A stretch of DNA of 64,000 nucleotides from Macrotrachela quadricornifera (taxonomy: Eukaryota > Rotifera > Eurotatoria > Philodinida > Philodinidae). Below are positions 1-12,623 of the stretch, one piece after another. The notes under the pieces were generated by a model that saw only the letters and a program-made list of their open reading frames with translations, did not search any database and was not told where the DNA came from. Every line of letters begins with the position of its first letter. Positions within the stretch are counted from its first letter, which is position 1. Position numbers and translations under genes: made by a program. The stretch is taken from the NCBI GenBank assembly GCA_022393335.1, contig JAJEKB010018970.1, positions 1-64,000 on the forward strand, written 5' to 3'.

Positions 1-1226
1 TATGATGTTTCTTCGTTGAACATAAGAAGATAGTAACAAGGATAAAAACTGAATATAAAATATTTCATACATGTTGAATTCGAAGTCGAGAAGACGCGGC
101 GGATGTCATATTAAAATTGAATAGTTACAAAATATTTTTCGACTTGAATAGTACTAAATTATTTTATCAAAGCATAATTAGAAAACATGTTAAGATTCTG
201 CGAGAAGTTCAAATGAATACAGAAAGAAATTTCTTAAGATTTGTAAATAACTAGAAGAAAGACATTGTTCATGTAAGTATGAGAGAAGTTGATAAATTTA
301 AAGTTAGATTCTTAATATTGTATCATAGTGTCACAGTTTCTAATCCACGATGGAAGGAAAATATCTTGAAACACTCGCAGTGATTGGGAACGTCCATGTT
401 ATATATTAATTATGCATCATTGAATAATAATAAATTTTCTTCTGGAACATCAGGATTGAAACTATTATTCTATTTATATATTCAATGGTATCTCTGCTAC
501 TATTAGACACAACGATATGTTAATCTGAATAGTTTGATAATACATTGAACTGTTAATGGTCTAGACCAATAAATATTGTGATTGCACATCAGGTTCAATT
601 ATATTGACTAATTAGAAAATATAGAGAAAAAAGAATCAGTATTTAGAATTTAAATAGAAAAATGGGTGTAGAAGCAAAATTTCGTTTATCCTTATATGAT
701 CTTCCATTATATACTATTTTGACTGATTTAATCAATGTATTGGACAGAAAAAAAAATATGTTCTTTCTATTATATTTACTTCACATTGTCAACAAACTCA
801 AATAGTGCATAGATTTACCATTAACAGATATATATACACTATATACTATATATAGTAAAACCTGTCTCTGAACATCCCTCCTTCATGGACACTCTGCTAA
901 TCTGAACACTTTTGAAAAGTTCTAAAAGCGCTTTTTTGCTGTGAATGAACTCCTCCTTTGTAAACATCCTGCTATACTGAACGATTTTCGTCGGGCCCGA
1001 TGGTGTTTAGATAGGAGAGGTTTTACTACATATAGATGCATAACTCTACCGCCACATACTTTTATATTACAAATTTTTTTATAGACTATACTTCAACATT
1101 TGACGAATAAGTTGTAAGTGAAAGACAGAAAATTACATTAATTCAGTATAGATGTATTTAGCAGATGAAATAAATGTTATTTTTTTTAATATTATCTTAC
1201 TTTTTTTTTCTAATCCATTCAATATG
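1..1226. repeat. Dispersed duplication, copy 1
   Basis: About 1.05 kb here matches 18412-19490 in the same orientation, with roughly nine bases in ten identical by eye. Both copies share the same order of landmarks, for example a run beginning ATGATGTTTCTTCGTTGAAC at their left edge. No coding frame survives in either. Copy 1 carries an extra 172 bp at 855-1026 that copy 2 lacks. The left edge coincides with the window edge, so the duplicated unit may extend further left. In copy 2 the sequence just left of this edge is the 3' flank of a GST gene. Confidence 0.85.
855..1026. mobile_element. MITE, Tc1/mariner-pogo type, TA target duplication
   Basis: The insert starts GTAAAACCTGTCTC and ends GGAGAGGTTTTAC, giving inverted termini that match exactly over the first nine bases and loosely beyond. 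It is flanked by TA on both sides (853-854 and 1027-1028). The second copy of the surrounding duplication (about 19245-19255) is an empty site. It has no coding capacity. Termini of this form with a TA duplication are known from pogo/Tigger-like elements; that assignment is by family resemblance only. Confidence 0.75.
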
Positions 1227-2187
1227 TTAGGCTGACAAGAAAGTTTTGTCGTTTTTTATTCCTTTAAAATATTCGCAAAGCTTTCAGAAGTTGCTATATC
1301 TAGGTATATATATATAGAAGGCACGAATATCTTGCGAATAACAACAAAACTACGAGGAAAGAAGCTAATTTTGAATTAGGATGAGAGATTACTTGTAGAG
1401 AGGTCCAAGAGCTTTTATTTCGTAAATTCCATTCTGGGCCGTACAACAGCAGAAGCAATAAGTACCGTATGTAGCACTATGGGTAGTGGCGTAACTACCG
1501 AGGGAGGGGCACGGAGTGCAATGCCCCTCTGTAAATGATTTTGCCCCCCTCCCTTTGTGCCCCTCTGTAAAAATTTCCTAATTACTCCACTAACTATGGG
1601 TAACAATGTACTATCCATTTCTACAGCGCAACAACCGTACAATCCATTTAAGAATGGGAACTTCGAATATGACAATTTCCTCGTTCTTACGGGGAAAACA
1701 AAAGTTTGACCACTTGTTTTTCAAATTTTAGTACTGTCATTTTATAGAGCTTATTGAGTTATTAACTGATACAATAAATATTCGGCTAATAACGCGGCTT
1801 TAGAGTAAATTCCTAATAATCGAAGTTTCCATTAACGCGTCCACATCTCATAGAGATCTTATAGAACTCTATAAGCCTCTATAGAGGTCCCCGATTGAGC
1901 AAACGTTGTGTTGTAGAAATGGAGAGTGCATCTTTGTCCATAGTGTTGCTTACTGCTTCTGCTGTTGTACAGCCCAAAGCGAAATTTACGAAATAAAAGC
2001 TCTTGGACCTCTCTACGAGTAATCTCTCATTCTAATTCAAAATTAGTTTCTTTCCTTGTAGTTTTGTTGTTGTTCGCAAGATATTCGTGTCTTCTATATA
2101 TATACCTCGGTATAGCAAATTCTGAAAGTTTTGCGAGTATTTTAAAGGATTAAGAAAAAAAAAGACAAAATTTTTTTGTCAACCTAA
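1227..2187. mobile_element. Mariner relic made of two inverted 5' halves
   Basis: The left end TTAGGCTGACAAG and the right end (TTAGGTTGACAAA on the minus strand) are mariner-like termini. TA follows the right end; the left flank is TG, probably a decayed TA. The two arms are inverted copies of each other for about 300 bp (left to about 1640, right from about 1905), not just at the ends. Both arms encode the same decayed piece of a mariner transposase N-terminal helix-turn-helix region: AEAVSNTMDKDALSISTTQ on the minus strand of the right arm, and AEAISTV... followed by FKNGNFEYD on the plus strand of the left arm. It is therefore a head-to-head foldback derivative. It is interrupted by a hAT MITE at 1484-1592 and is inactive. 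Confidence 0.7.
1484..1592. mobile_element. hAT-type MITE nested in the mariner relic
   Basis: This 109-bp insert starts TAGTGGCGTAACTA and ends TTACTCCACTA, an imperfect inverted pair. It is flanked by perfect 8-bp duplications ACTATGGG at 1476-1483 and 1593-1600. The TAGTGGCG terminus and the 8-bp duplication are hallmarks of the hAT superfamily. The interior is rich in C-runs and has no reading frame. Removing it restores the alignment between the two mariner arms. Confidence 0.85.
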
Positions 2188-2896
2188 TAGATGAAACGAA
2201 ATCTTGATTATGGTAGCTCTACTTATCTTACACGTTGGTAATGTCTATTATCTGAACATAGTAGATTTAGTATAGTATATCAGATTTTCAAATCTATTTA
2301 ATCAGTACTCGCCCCTTGATAAGATTGTTTTAGCAACATCGAAATATCTATTTATTGTGGTACCTCTACTCACCCTCACTAAGGACCTGCCATTGATGAT
2401 TTCTATATGGAATCATTTAGAACTATTTGCCATTTGATAAGTCCTTTTGCCGGGACGAGATTTAGACCGTGGTAGTATTTCTCATCCTCATCCTTACAAA
2501 TGAATCCATCTCTATCGAATAGCATCGAAATCAGACAAACAGTCTTCTAGCTAAGCAGAAACACGTGTTGTAGCATATGCTTTTTTTCAGTGCCTTCAAG
2601 ACATTCGATTGATTGTTGGAAGAAAATAAGGATAGTGGCGTCTAACTTCCTATTTTACCACAGGCGCGGTTGACAAGAGAAATAAGCACGTTCACCATAC
2701 CTACATATTTGTAGTCAATATGATGAACGTGATAGAGCTATTGAACTCCAAAACCAAACACTAGCATGAATATATTCTATGTGGAAAAAGATTAAAACTA
2801 TCAGAAAAAAATTATTATAGAGATATTGTCAGGCCGAATCTGTAAAATCTTAACAGTGATCTCAAGTTTCTCTTGTATTTTGGCACATTTTCGAGC
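2188..2896. other. Intergenic, 5' flank of the receptor gene
   Basis: AT-rich single-copy-looking DNA between the mariner relic and the receptor start. I see no convincing reading frame, RNA gene or clear TATA box. It presumably holds the receptor promoter. Confidence 0.5.
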
Positions 2897-5800
2897 ATGC
2901 CAACGACATTAAAATATATTTTAATGTATCTCTTGTTGACAACTATAAGTGGATCGTTCCATTTATACAACACGAATGTTTCGGATAGCCGTGACTATAG
3001 AGATTGCTTATATTCCTTCAACATGAACGACTACAAGAATGAATGGCAGCTGATTCATTATTGTATTAGACACAACGTGTCAACGGCTGCTGATGATGAT
3101 GAACAATGTTACGAAAACGGAATTTACACATTTGAACAATTAAAATCGAAGAATGTCGACAGCCATGATCTGTACAGGTGGAATGCACCTATTGATACAA
3201 TCCATGATTATCAAAAATATCGAGCTGGTCACGATTTCTCACTTTTCAACCATCACTATTGCAACTGTTCAGGTAAAGTCACAGTGCGCATCTCCTCCTG
3301 GACTGATATCGAAATAAATATTTTTAGCTGGCTGGTTTGGTACTCTATGTCAATATTCATTTTTCCAATCAAATGAAACAACAACATTTGATGATGTAAT
3401 CATGTCTCAGTTCAAGGAGAAATATAAAGAATTTGACCAGTATGAGATTCTCAACAATCCGTCACTGTTGACATGCTATGAGGGTCTTCGATGTCACTCA
3501 ACGATTTGTCTTGATTGGCGACAGATCTGCGATGGCAGTGTCAATTGCGAGAATAGCGAAGATGAGCCTGAAGAATGTCTCCTGCTTGAAACAAACGAGT
3601 GTGAGGACCATGAACATCGTTGTCGATCTGGCATGTGTATTCCGAAAACATTTCTCTTAGATTTTAGTCTTGACTGCATGGATCGAAGTGATGAAGCTGA
3701 AACGTATACAAGTTGGTCAGATGATGGTTCTTGCTGCTTTTCTACAAACATTATATGTGATTTTATTTTGTGCGATGTAGGTTATTTTTCCTGTGGTGAT
3801 GGAGAGTGTATAACTTTTTCACCTTTACTGCACACCTCATTTTGCTCCAATGGTCGTGATCTGTTTTTTCGTCGAAGCCTCCTACTTTCTTCTACACCAA
3901 ACGGTAACAGTAATTCAAATAATATCAGTTCTGAATGTCGACACTTCTTGCTGTGTCTCTCTGAAAACAATCATCTATACCTCTACGGTTCTGGTTATCG
4001 GACTTGCGAATGTTCATGGAAATCTGTGCAACAGAGACGATGTTTGACGTATTTTCGAAAGCATTGTCCCACGTGGTTTGTATTTCAACATGAAGATAGT
4101 CTTCTCTATCCATTCGTTCGGTTTCTATATCACAACACACCGGAATATTTTTCTGAATGGTGGTTGCCAGCTCATTTCTGTTTCAATCAGAGTCACTGTC
4201 CCGATTTTCCAATCGGTGGTTCGCCGTTGATTAATGGTTTAATCTGTATTGAGAACAAGGAAATTAAAGATTGGAGTGGATTCTATGGAGAGTTTGAGCT
4301 GCTCTTTTCCGCCTGTAGTATTCCTCATATATCGACGTTAGCTGATGATAGACGATTGTTCTACTGTGATCGATCGATGAAATTCATTTCAAAACATCGA
4401 GTAAGTGATGGTCACTTCGATTGTTTCTATGAGGAAGACGAATATTTAAACGTCACTATTGTACGTACTCTCAATTTGAGATATCATTTTAAATGTATAG
4501 CAACCGATCAATGGTTGGCACGTCCGCTGATTGGTCATGGCTCATGTATGGATGACTCGGACACATTTTACATTGGAGGTTGCAAAACACCATCTGATAT
4601 TGGCTGTCAATTTCTTCGGGGTCTTTATTCAGCGCCTGTCTATTATGTATTTCAAGAAAATTGTAACGGTGTTTTGAGGTTAAGAAATTTTTCTGCTTAC
4701 AATGAAACGGACGAAACAAATTGTGATGAATGGCCATGGCCAAGATATCGACGATGTGACGGCTACTGGGATTCCAGCAATGGAGAGGACGAACTAAACT
4801 GCCCAAACACTACTCTTTCCTACATCACACACACAGTTTTTAATTGTAGCTTGAACAGCCATTACTGCGCACATGAAAACGGAGTGAAGGGCTGTTTATC
4901 AAAAAGACGCGCAGGAGATGGCAAAATTGATTGTGAGGGAGCAACAGACGAAAGAACAACATCATGTGCTCTTTTATATCCTTTGTATCCATTTCGATGT
5001 TTTAATTCTGATTGTATAAAGTTGTCTGCTCTCTGTGATGGGAGATCTGATTGTCCTGACGACGACGATGAATTAATTTGTCCATGGTTGAAAAGGTATA
5101 CATGCGATTATCCTGACTTCACCTGTCAAGACGGTAATAAATGCATATCCAGGACGAGCCAATGCAACGATATCATTGATTGTCAACCGTACGGTGAAGA
5201 CGAATGGTTCTGTGACCTTGGTTATCGAAGGATAACGCAATTCTCTCTCGATAAAATTGAAGAATACCCTTTTGTTATCAATTCATCACATTTAATGACT
5301 GTTAAAACTGCTTTTCATCCGCATACATCATTGACAGTTAATATTTCACTGAAAAGTAAAAGTGCAAATTCGTTAAAATACTGGTTTTGCAATCGCGGTA
5401 TTATTATTACAACAAGATCTTCCAGCATCAAATGTCTCTGTCCACCCAGCTACTACGGTCCAAGGTGTGAATATCAGGCAGAACGCTTGTTAACCACTGT
5501 TCGAATGGATACACCAGCCAGTCTAAGTGGACATCAAAATCGACACAATGCTATCCGATTGGTCGCTTGTCTGATGTTCGACGACGCAGTTGTTCATCAT
5601 GAACAATTTGTGCATATGCCTTTGATGAAACAGATGTTTTATCTGAACTATCCGCGACCACCACCGAAAGAGTACGGAAACTGGTCTGTTCGTTTGGACG
5701 CATTTCTAGTCACCAAGTTCAATGTCGATCTTAAAGCATCGTGGCTGTTTGATGTCCCATTTTCTTTTCTTCCTGTCAATCGGCTCGTCTTGCATCTCAC

Positions 5801-7781
5801 ATTGCAAGACCAAGAAACTTGTAGAACACTCACTTGTGTTCATGGTAGATGCAAGAAATATTTGAATTTGCCATACCGCGAGTATTGTCAATGTGAACAG
5901 AATTGGTCGGGTGATCGGTGCAATGTCACAGCTATATGCTCATGTGCTGAGAGTGGGAAATGTATTGATCGACATCCAACACCAATATGTGTCTGTCCTC
6001 TCGGCCGCATGGGTAGCGAGTGCCAAATGTTGTTTAATCCATGCAGCGATGTACACTGCCAACATGATGGAACTTGTGTACCACTGGATGAACGTCAGTC
6101 CACGAAATTATTCATTTGTTCATGTCGTAATGGCTACTATGGATCTTACTGTGAATTGATTAGTGCCCTGGTTGACATTCACTTCTCCAATTCTCTTCTT
6201 CCTCACAATCGTCCGCCGTCGGTTGCTGTTTTTATTCATTTTCTCGGATTACAAAAGAACTCACCTGGTATTTTGTTTGTTCAAAACCGTCTGCTGATCA
6301 AACGAGTGCAGTTGTACAAACCACTTCGTGTCTTTAGCAATAATGAAATGTATCTATCGCCCTTTCTTCTCCTTCAAGTCTTCTTTGAGCCCAATAACTT
6401 CGGCTACTACATTGCCGCAATTATCAAAAGTAAAATCACAAACATTACCACGACGATCTACGAGTCAAATCGATGTCCACACGTCAATGAACTACTTCTG
6501 AATGAAACGATTCGAGGATTTCCGCCGATGAAAAAAGTCAAATATTATAGACGTGCTTGTAAAGTGAGCAACGATATAAAATGGTTCCACGATGAAGCGC
6601 ATCTATGTTTCTGTTACAAAGATCGCTTGCCAGACTGTCTGGTTTTTCAGCAGGAACTAACACAGTGTACAACAGATTACTGTAAAAACGGTGGTCGGTG
6701 CGTGCAGAACAATTTTAATGGGGTGTGGGACTTTAGCTGTGTGTGTGGTGGATGTTCCTACGGATCATTGTGTCAACTGACGACATCGCAGTACGCGCTC
6801 TCGTTAGACGCCATGCTCGGCCAAGACATTCTGGAAAATGTGTCGTTGATAGGTCAACCCTTCCTGATCAAACTGGTGTTGACAGTCTTTGTTTTGATGC
6901 TCTTAGTTGGATTTGTGTCGAATGTTTTATCGTTGATCACATTTAAACAACCAAAAGTACAAGAAGTCGGTTGCGGTACGTATCTTTTTTGTCTGCCTTT
7001 TGTGGGCCAATTGGGATTGTCGGTATTTGTCAGCCGATTCTTTTATCTATTGGGAACGCAGATGTACAATGTTGACAATCGTTCGGCTGCTCGTTGGAGT
7101 TGCATCTGTTTAGAGTATCTTCTCAGCGTATGTCCGATGCTATTCGATTGGCTCACGGCGTGTGTCGCGGTGGAACGCTGCATCAACATCGTCAGAGGCG
7201 TTTCGTTCAACAAGTCCGATAGTGTCTGGTGGGCAAAGCGCGTTATTCTTCTTCTCACAACTGTTGTCTTGGGGAGCGCATGGTACGAACCGTTTATCCA
7301 TCAGCTGATCGACGATCCGCGGGCGACCACTCAGCACACGTGGTGTGTAGTCACGTTCCTGTGGCCGTGGCTTAAATATTATCGACTGACGATAAATCTG
7401 ATCAATCTAATCGTCCCATGTTCTGTTAACTTGATGGCAACAGTGTTTCTGCTGCACAAATCAACACGGATGAAACAGGCGTTCACTAAAGGAAAAAAAA
7501 GCGCTAAAGGCTACATCACAACATTCAAGAAACAGCTTCCTATGTATGGTAGTCCAGTAGGACTAGTTGTTCTCAGCTTGATACGGCTAATATTCTCGTT
7601 CACGCTGGTCTGTATTACCTACCAGTGGCAGAAGTATGTCTATCTCATAGCCTATCTCATTTCATTTATCCCGTTGATGGCTACATTTCCAATTTTTGTG
7701 TTGCCGGCCAAGGTTTATAAAACAGAATTCAAGACATTTCTCAAACGAACGCGTAGAAAATTGAAAATAGCACGGATTTAA
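2897..7781 (+). CDS. LDLa/EGF-repeat seven-transmembrane receptor
   Basis: Predicted surface receptor of 1609 residues in two exons, 2897-3272 and 3328-7781. The 55-nt intron (3273-3327) has GTAAAG...TTTTTAG borders; splicing joins ...CNCS to AGWFGTLCQ in frame and completes an EGF-like loop. The ATG at 2897 precedes a signal peptide (MPTTLKYILMYLLLTTISGS). LDL-receptor class A modules with Cys and Asp/Glu clusters follow (first near residues 175-250, more near 600-750), then EGF-like modules near 955-1070 and 1238-1275. Seven hydrophobic helices span about 1307-1583, with Glu-Arg-Cys after the third helix in place of the usual DRY, and a short basic tail. It resembles LDLa-bearing rhodopsin-like receptors such as molluscan GRL101 in layout only; the ligand is unknown. 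The frame is intact and ends in TAA. Confidence 0.88.
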
Positions 7782-8969
7782 TACCTGAAGATGAGAACAG
7801 CTATTATAAATATTTTCGATCCAGCTACGGATCTCATTAGATGTCTTAAGAACAAATTAGATTCAAAAATCAAAATCAAGTTCAGAATTCAAATTGTTAT
7901 GTAATAAGGATGAACGTCCAAGAGGGTCTGTCAGACCATCATCCCGGCATTGCTCAAGAAAATATTAAATTTCGATTTTCTATTGCCATTCTGTAGACCT
8001 TGGTCTGAAAAGTTTATGATAAAAATATGGGATCTTTTGCTTGAGTCTGTGCAGGATGATAGCCAAAACACTAGAGGATGAGGAAGAGGATAAGGGTGGT
8101 AGCAAAAAAGTGTATGACTCTCAGAGCTACCCAGATCCTCAACCTTATCCTCACTCTCAAGAGAAATACACCACTCAACGACGTTTTAGTAATATTTGCA
8201 TATTGTTTGACCGAAAATCATAAGACTATTCTATAGTCTGTCCAAAGAGTCCATGAATGTGACTACTTTTTGAATATCTCGAGAGCGGAATGAGATAGAA
8301 ATCTGCGGTTTTCACCAGTGGATAGCCCCTATGTTAGCTCATCTTTTTTCTATAAGATAGAGGATTTGAGCAAGTTTCTCAGATCCATTTTTTAGAGAAC
8401 CTCTGAAAGATTGGGTGATAGCTTCAAAAGTTTACATGAGCGCCAAACGATTATTTTTTGTCAGTATATAAACTAGAGTGTCCTCTATATAATGGAACTC
8501 AAGCGAACCCTTTATCTTTTATAGTTTATGCCGGACAGCATTGTTGTTGAATCTTCCTATTTCATATATATGACAGTTATTATATATCTAAGTGAATCAA
8601 GATATAGATGTTTCATCGAGTTTCGTCTTATAATATAGCTTTTTGATCGCTAAAACAAGTTTAGATTTCTTATCTTTAAATGTATAGTGCTAATAAAACT
8701 AATTTGTTCGACCAAGAAACATATTCTATCAAATACAAGAAGGCAAAATCAACAAAACAGGAACAACAAAAGTTTGAAGCAATTTGTTTAACCCTTTGAC
8801 TCTCGTTTTTTTACTGAGCCGAAATCTGTGAAATTTTCGGGATATATTGAGTCTGTAGTGGAAAGGTTACTGGAAGATTTTCAGCCTTACATCATAACAC
8901 GGCATTGAGATAATTAACAAGCAAAAGCAGAAACAGTTTAATTTACATGAGCCTTTGTTAAAAACTACA
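7782..8969. other. Gene-free stretch with transposon fragments
   Basis: No supported gene. About 8255-8350 resembles the terminal arm of the foldback element at 26789-27373, sharing TTTTTGAATA and GCGGTTTTCACCAGT. At 8788-8791 a TTAA is followed by CCCTTTGACTC, which looks like a solitary piggyBac-type terminus; no partner end was found. The short frame at 8041-8223 is acidic low-complexity and unsupported. Confidence 0.5.
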
Positions 8970-9885
8970 CCGTTCGATGCAAAATTTCAAGCTCTACCAA
9001 TTGGTAAGAGAGTCAGAATCACAAAAGATTTCATAGCTGCGCTGGACCACCAAAACCAAGCCAAACTATATTTTTAACAGTAGTGCCAATGACGATTCGC
9101 TCGAGAGCTTAAGATACCTATCAAAACGACACCAATCGATGCAGAATTTCACGCTCTATCGAATGGTATATGTCCTACACACCTTATCCCAAATATAACC
9201 ACTTTCACAGGCAAAATTTCCTCATCTATTAGTACAGTGAGGAGTTCGAGTAGGCATTCATCGTGACTATTCATTTTCCCACAAAAGCCACTGACGAATC
9301 ATATACCAAACAACGTATAATTTCACGCTCCATCGAATGACATATGCCTTGCACACCGCATCTCAACCATAATACCACTTTCATAGACAAAACCAGCAAT
9401 ATATTAGTATAGTGAGAAATTGGAAAGGTATTCGCCATAACCGTTCATTTTGGGACATAAGCCACTAACAAGTTATGTACCAATCGATGGAGAATTTCAC
9501 ACTTCATTGAATAACATAAGTTTTGCACACTACATCTCAAATATAATATAAATTTGGTAGGTGAAACCTTGAAAAACATTGCGATAGTGAGTATTTCTGT
9601 TATTTGTACGGAATGACTGTGTTCAAATACATATGCTGCTACCGAGTGGTATAGTGATCTATGCCGTATCTGAATCTGTATGTGAGGATGTATGTCGTTT
9701 CACTCCAACCTCAAATCGTCAGTGGCTTATATCCCAAAAAAAATCGTCACGACAAATACCTACGCCAATTTTTCGGTATATTAATATATTGATGGATTTT
9801 CCCCATGAAAGTGGTGTTGTGTTTGAGATGAGATGTGCAAGACATACTATTTGATAGAGTGTGAATTTCTGCATCGAATGATGTA
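8970..9885. repeat. About 165-175 bp tandem repeat with a terminal inverted unit
   Basis: Four diverged units in direct order start near 8975, 9144, 9317 and 9488, each opening with a variant of GCAGAATTTCACGCTCTATCG. Each continues through a CACTTTCATAGGCAAAA-like block and a GCCACTGACGA-like block. A further unit lies inverted at about 9700-9875. The array is therefore part tandem, part foldback, possibly an old palindromic element. The small open frame over 9633-9854 falls inside the inverted unit and is not a gene. Confidence 0.7.
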
Positions 9886-10199
9886 GTTTTAGCAAAGACT
9901 TATGTAGTCAGGTGAATCGTTATAGTTGCTACAGAAAACGGCAATGTTTTCCTATGGGCCTTTTGGGCTGTTTCAGTGTTTTTGAGGTTCTAGTGAAGTT
10001 TTTTCTGTATGTTTTGTCATCGTTGAACAGTACTCGATGAGTTGTACTTAAATTGTGTGGCTTAATCGCTAAAACGACTCGCCACGGGAAATACTCGAAT
10101 CTGCTGCTAGTTTTCTTTACATTATTATTCAAAACTCCTTCGCAAAATCTGGAATTTCTCTCTTATTGCCTTTTTGTAGTTAACTGAATATGTGTGTTT

Positions 10200-10520
10200 T
10201 AACAGATAAGGAATACATTACTGCTTTCTCTATTCCTCTAAATACAATACAACGCTCTGTTAAGAAAAATCTAGTCATTGTTAGATATGGTATTACGAGA
10301 GTACCTCACGAAAAAACAAAAGATTTGTTGTTAAAATTGAAAATACTGTAACAAAATTATTCGATACAAATCAACGTTTCTTAATGAAATTACCAAATGA
10401 TTTAAATAATATTGGACAAACAGTCGTGAAACATGATCAGTCATAAGAGAATAGCAATATGGTCAACCGTGTCAATGTTCGTATTCCTTCTAATTCACAA
10501 ACATTAGGTCATTGGTTTGA
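10200..10520 (+). pseudogene. Possible coding remnant, unidentified
   Basis: Two plus-strand stretches have protein-like composition (ITAFSIPLNTIQRSVKKNL..., then FDTNQRFLMKLPNDLNNIG... and VNVRIPSNSQTLGHWFEI), broken by stops and frame changes. I do not recognise the family. It lies convergent to the kelch gene. It may be chance; confidence is low. Confidence 0.22.
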
Positions 10521-10535
10521 AATTATTTCATGCAA

Positions 10536-12560
10536 TTAGGATATGGTATTAACTATGTTCTTGTTAGTCGTTATTGTCCAGCTTTCTTTTGACGAATCAT
10601 ACAATTCAGCACTATCTAAAACGTCAATATCATGAGAAGTTCCACCAGTTACTAACACTTGTCCGTTTGTTAATACGGATGCTGTATGAGTATATCGTCC
10701 ATGATTCATGTCACCAATAATTATCCAAACTCCTGTTGATGGATCATATAATTCTGTATTCTTTGATTCTCCAAACTCGTATCCACCGGTAACTAACACT
10801 TTTCCATTTTCTAATACGGATGCTGTGTGGGAATATCGTTCATGATTCATGCTACCAGTAATTGTCCAAACTCCTGTTGATGGATCATATAATTCAGCAC
10901 TATATGGAATATCGTCGGCAGTAAGAGTTCCACCAGCAACTAATACTTTTCCATTTTTTAATAAAGATGCTGTGTGGGCATTTCGCCCAATATGCATGTC
11001 ATTAATATTTATCCAAGTTCCGTTTGAAAAGTCATACAATTCAGCACTCTTCAGACGACTACTTTCATTAGATCCACCAGTAACTAAAACATTTCCATTT
11101 GCTAACAATGTTGCTGTGTTCCATAATCGTTTATGGTTCATGTTATCAATAGTTATCCAAGTTTCTGTTGATGGATCATATAACTCGGCAGTATTAAGAA
11201 TTTCAATACCACTCATTCCACCAGTAACCAATACTTTTCCATCTACTAGTACGGTTGCTTGATGACTTCGCCGTGCATAATTCATGCTACTAGTAATGGT
11301 CCATGTTTCTGTTGATGGATCAAACAACTCAGCAGTATTTAGATCACCTACATAATTTTGTCCACCAGTAACCAATACCTTTCCATTTGCTAACATGGAT
11401 TCTGTGTGATCGTGTCGTATACTATTCATACTACTAGTAGTTGTCCAAATTCTTGTGGATGGTTCATACAATTCAGAATGATTTAGGAAACCAGGTATAC
11501 CGTCGCCTCCAGCAACTAACACTTTTCCGTTTCTTAAGACGGTTGCTGTATGCACCTTTCGTGCATTATTCATAGTACCAGTATAAGACCATACTAGATG
11601 AAAACATTTAGAGATATTTACTGTGGAAGATATTATTTATAAGGAATGCGATGAAAGCTTCTCTAAATCTTTTGGTTCAAATATATATATGAGAAGCATA
11701 CATGAATTAAATTGATATTTTAACTAATAAAATACAATAAAAAGTTTATGTATAGCACTATTGCATAGGATAGGACTTTCTAAATGATCACTGTGATAAA
11801 ACGCTTATAAATGATTGTGAGATTGAATTCACATGAGGCACTGTATTTTTCAAAAGTAGAATATATAATGATATAAAACGAAGCGGAAGAATGAATCTCA
11901 TTGTATGGATGTCAACATGAGTATTGGCATTGTTTTATTTTCCAAAGAGCATAGGTGAAATTAATTATGATAAAATCACTGACTTTTTTAATATAATCTC
12001 CAGTCATACCCAGAGTGCTTCTGAGCGTAAAGAAACAATATATATCTGATTTTAATAAGTAGGATTTGGGAATATTAAAAAACGTTATTTCGAAGCTTAC
12101 CTATTGGCTGAGTTGTCGTCATAGTTGTTGTTGACATTGAAGTTATTGTTATTGTTGTGCTTTGTGTTGCTGTTATTGTTGTACTTTGTGTTGCTGTTGT
12201 TGTTGTGCTTTGTGTTGCTGTTATTGTTGTACTTTGTGTTGCTGTTGTTGTTGTGCTTTGTGTTGCTGTCGTCACAGATATTGTTGTTAGCAACCTTGTT
12301 GTTGATGTTTGAAATGTTGGTATCGACAATGTAGTTGTTGCTGTTGATGATGATGATGATGGTGATATTACAATGACAGTGGTAGTTTTGGATGCTCCTG
12401 ATGGAAGAATGGCGAATTTTACCACCAGAGAGACAGTGACTGCAACGATTGTTAAAACAACAAATGCAATGACGACGATCTTAAACCAACGATGATGCCA
12501 CAATTTACGGATTCGATTGTTTTCATTGACAAATTCCCTATAAGCCGAATTTTTATGCAT
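10536..12560 (-). CDS. Membrane-anchored Thr-rich kelch-repeat protein
   Basis: Two coding exons, 12560-12101 and 11593-10536, give 505 residues. The 507-nt intron (12100-11594) has a GTAAGC donor and a TCTAG acceptor; joining ...TTQPI to VWSYTGTMNNARK is in frame and completes the first kelch unit. Residues about 27-50 are one membrane helix, preceded by a short basic cytoplasmic tail. Residues about 55-150 are Thr/Ser-rich with repeated TATQSTT units, probably an O-glycosylated stalk. From about 155 to the end are seven kelch units, each with an (H)TAS.L.NGKVLVTGG core and ELYDPSTG.W, as expected for a seven-bladed propeller. A 54-nt 5'-UTR intron at 12569-12622 has a GTAAGT donor and TTTTTTTTCAG acceptor; an in-frame stop just upstream fixes the ATG at 12560. 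Topology suggests an extracellular propeller; the ligand is unknown. Confidence 0.85.
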
Positions 12561-12623
12561 ACTATACTCTGAAAAAAAAGACGAAACTAAAAAGAGAACG
12601 AGTTTTTATTATTCGAACTTACC

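Noticed and set aside
10849..11262. 137-codon plus-strand frame
   Set aside because: Antisense shadow of the kelch repeats.
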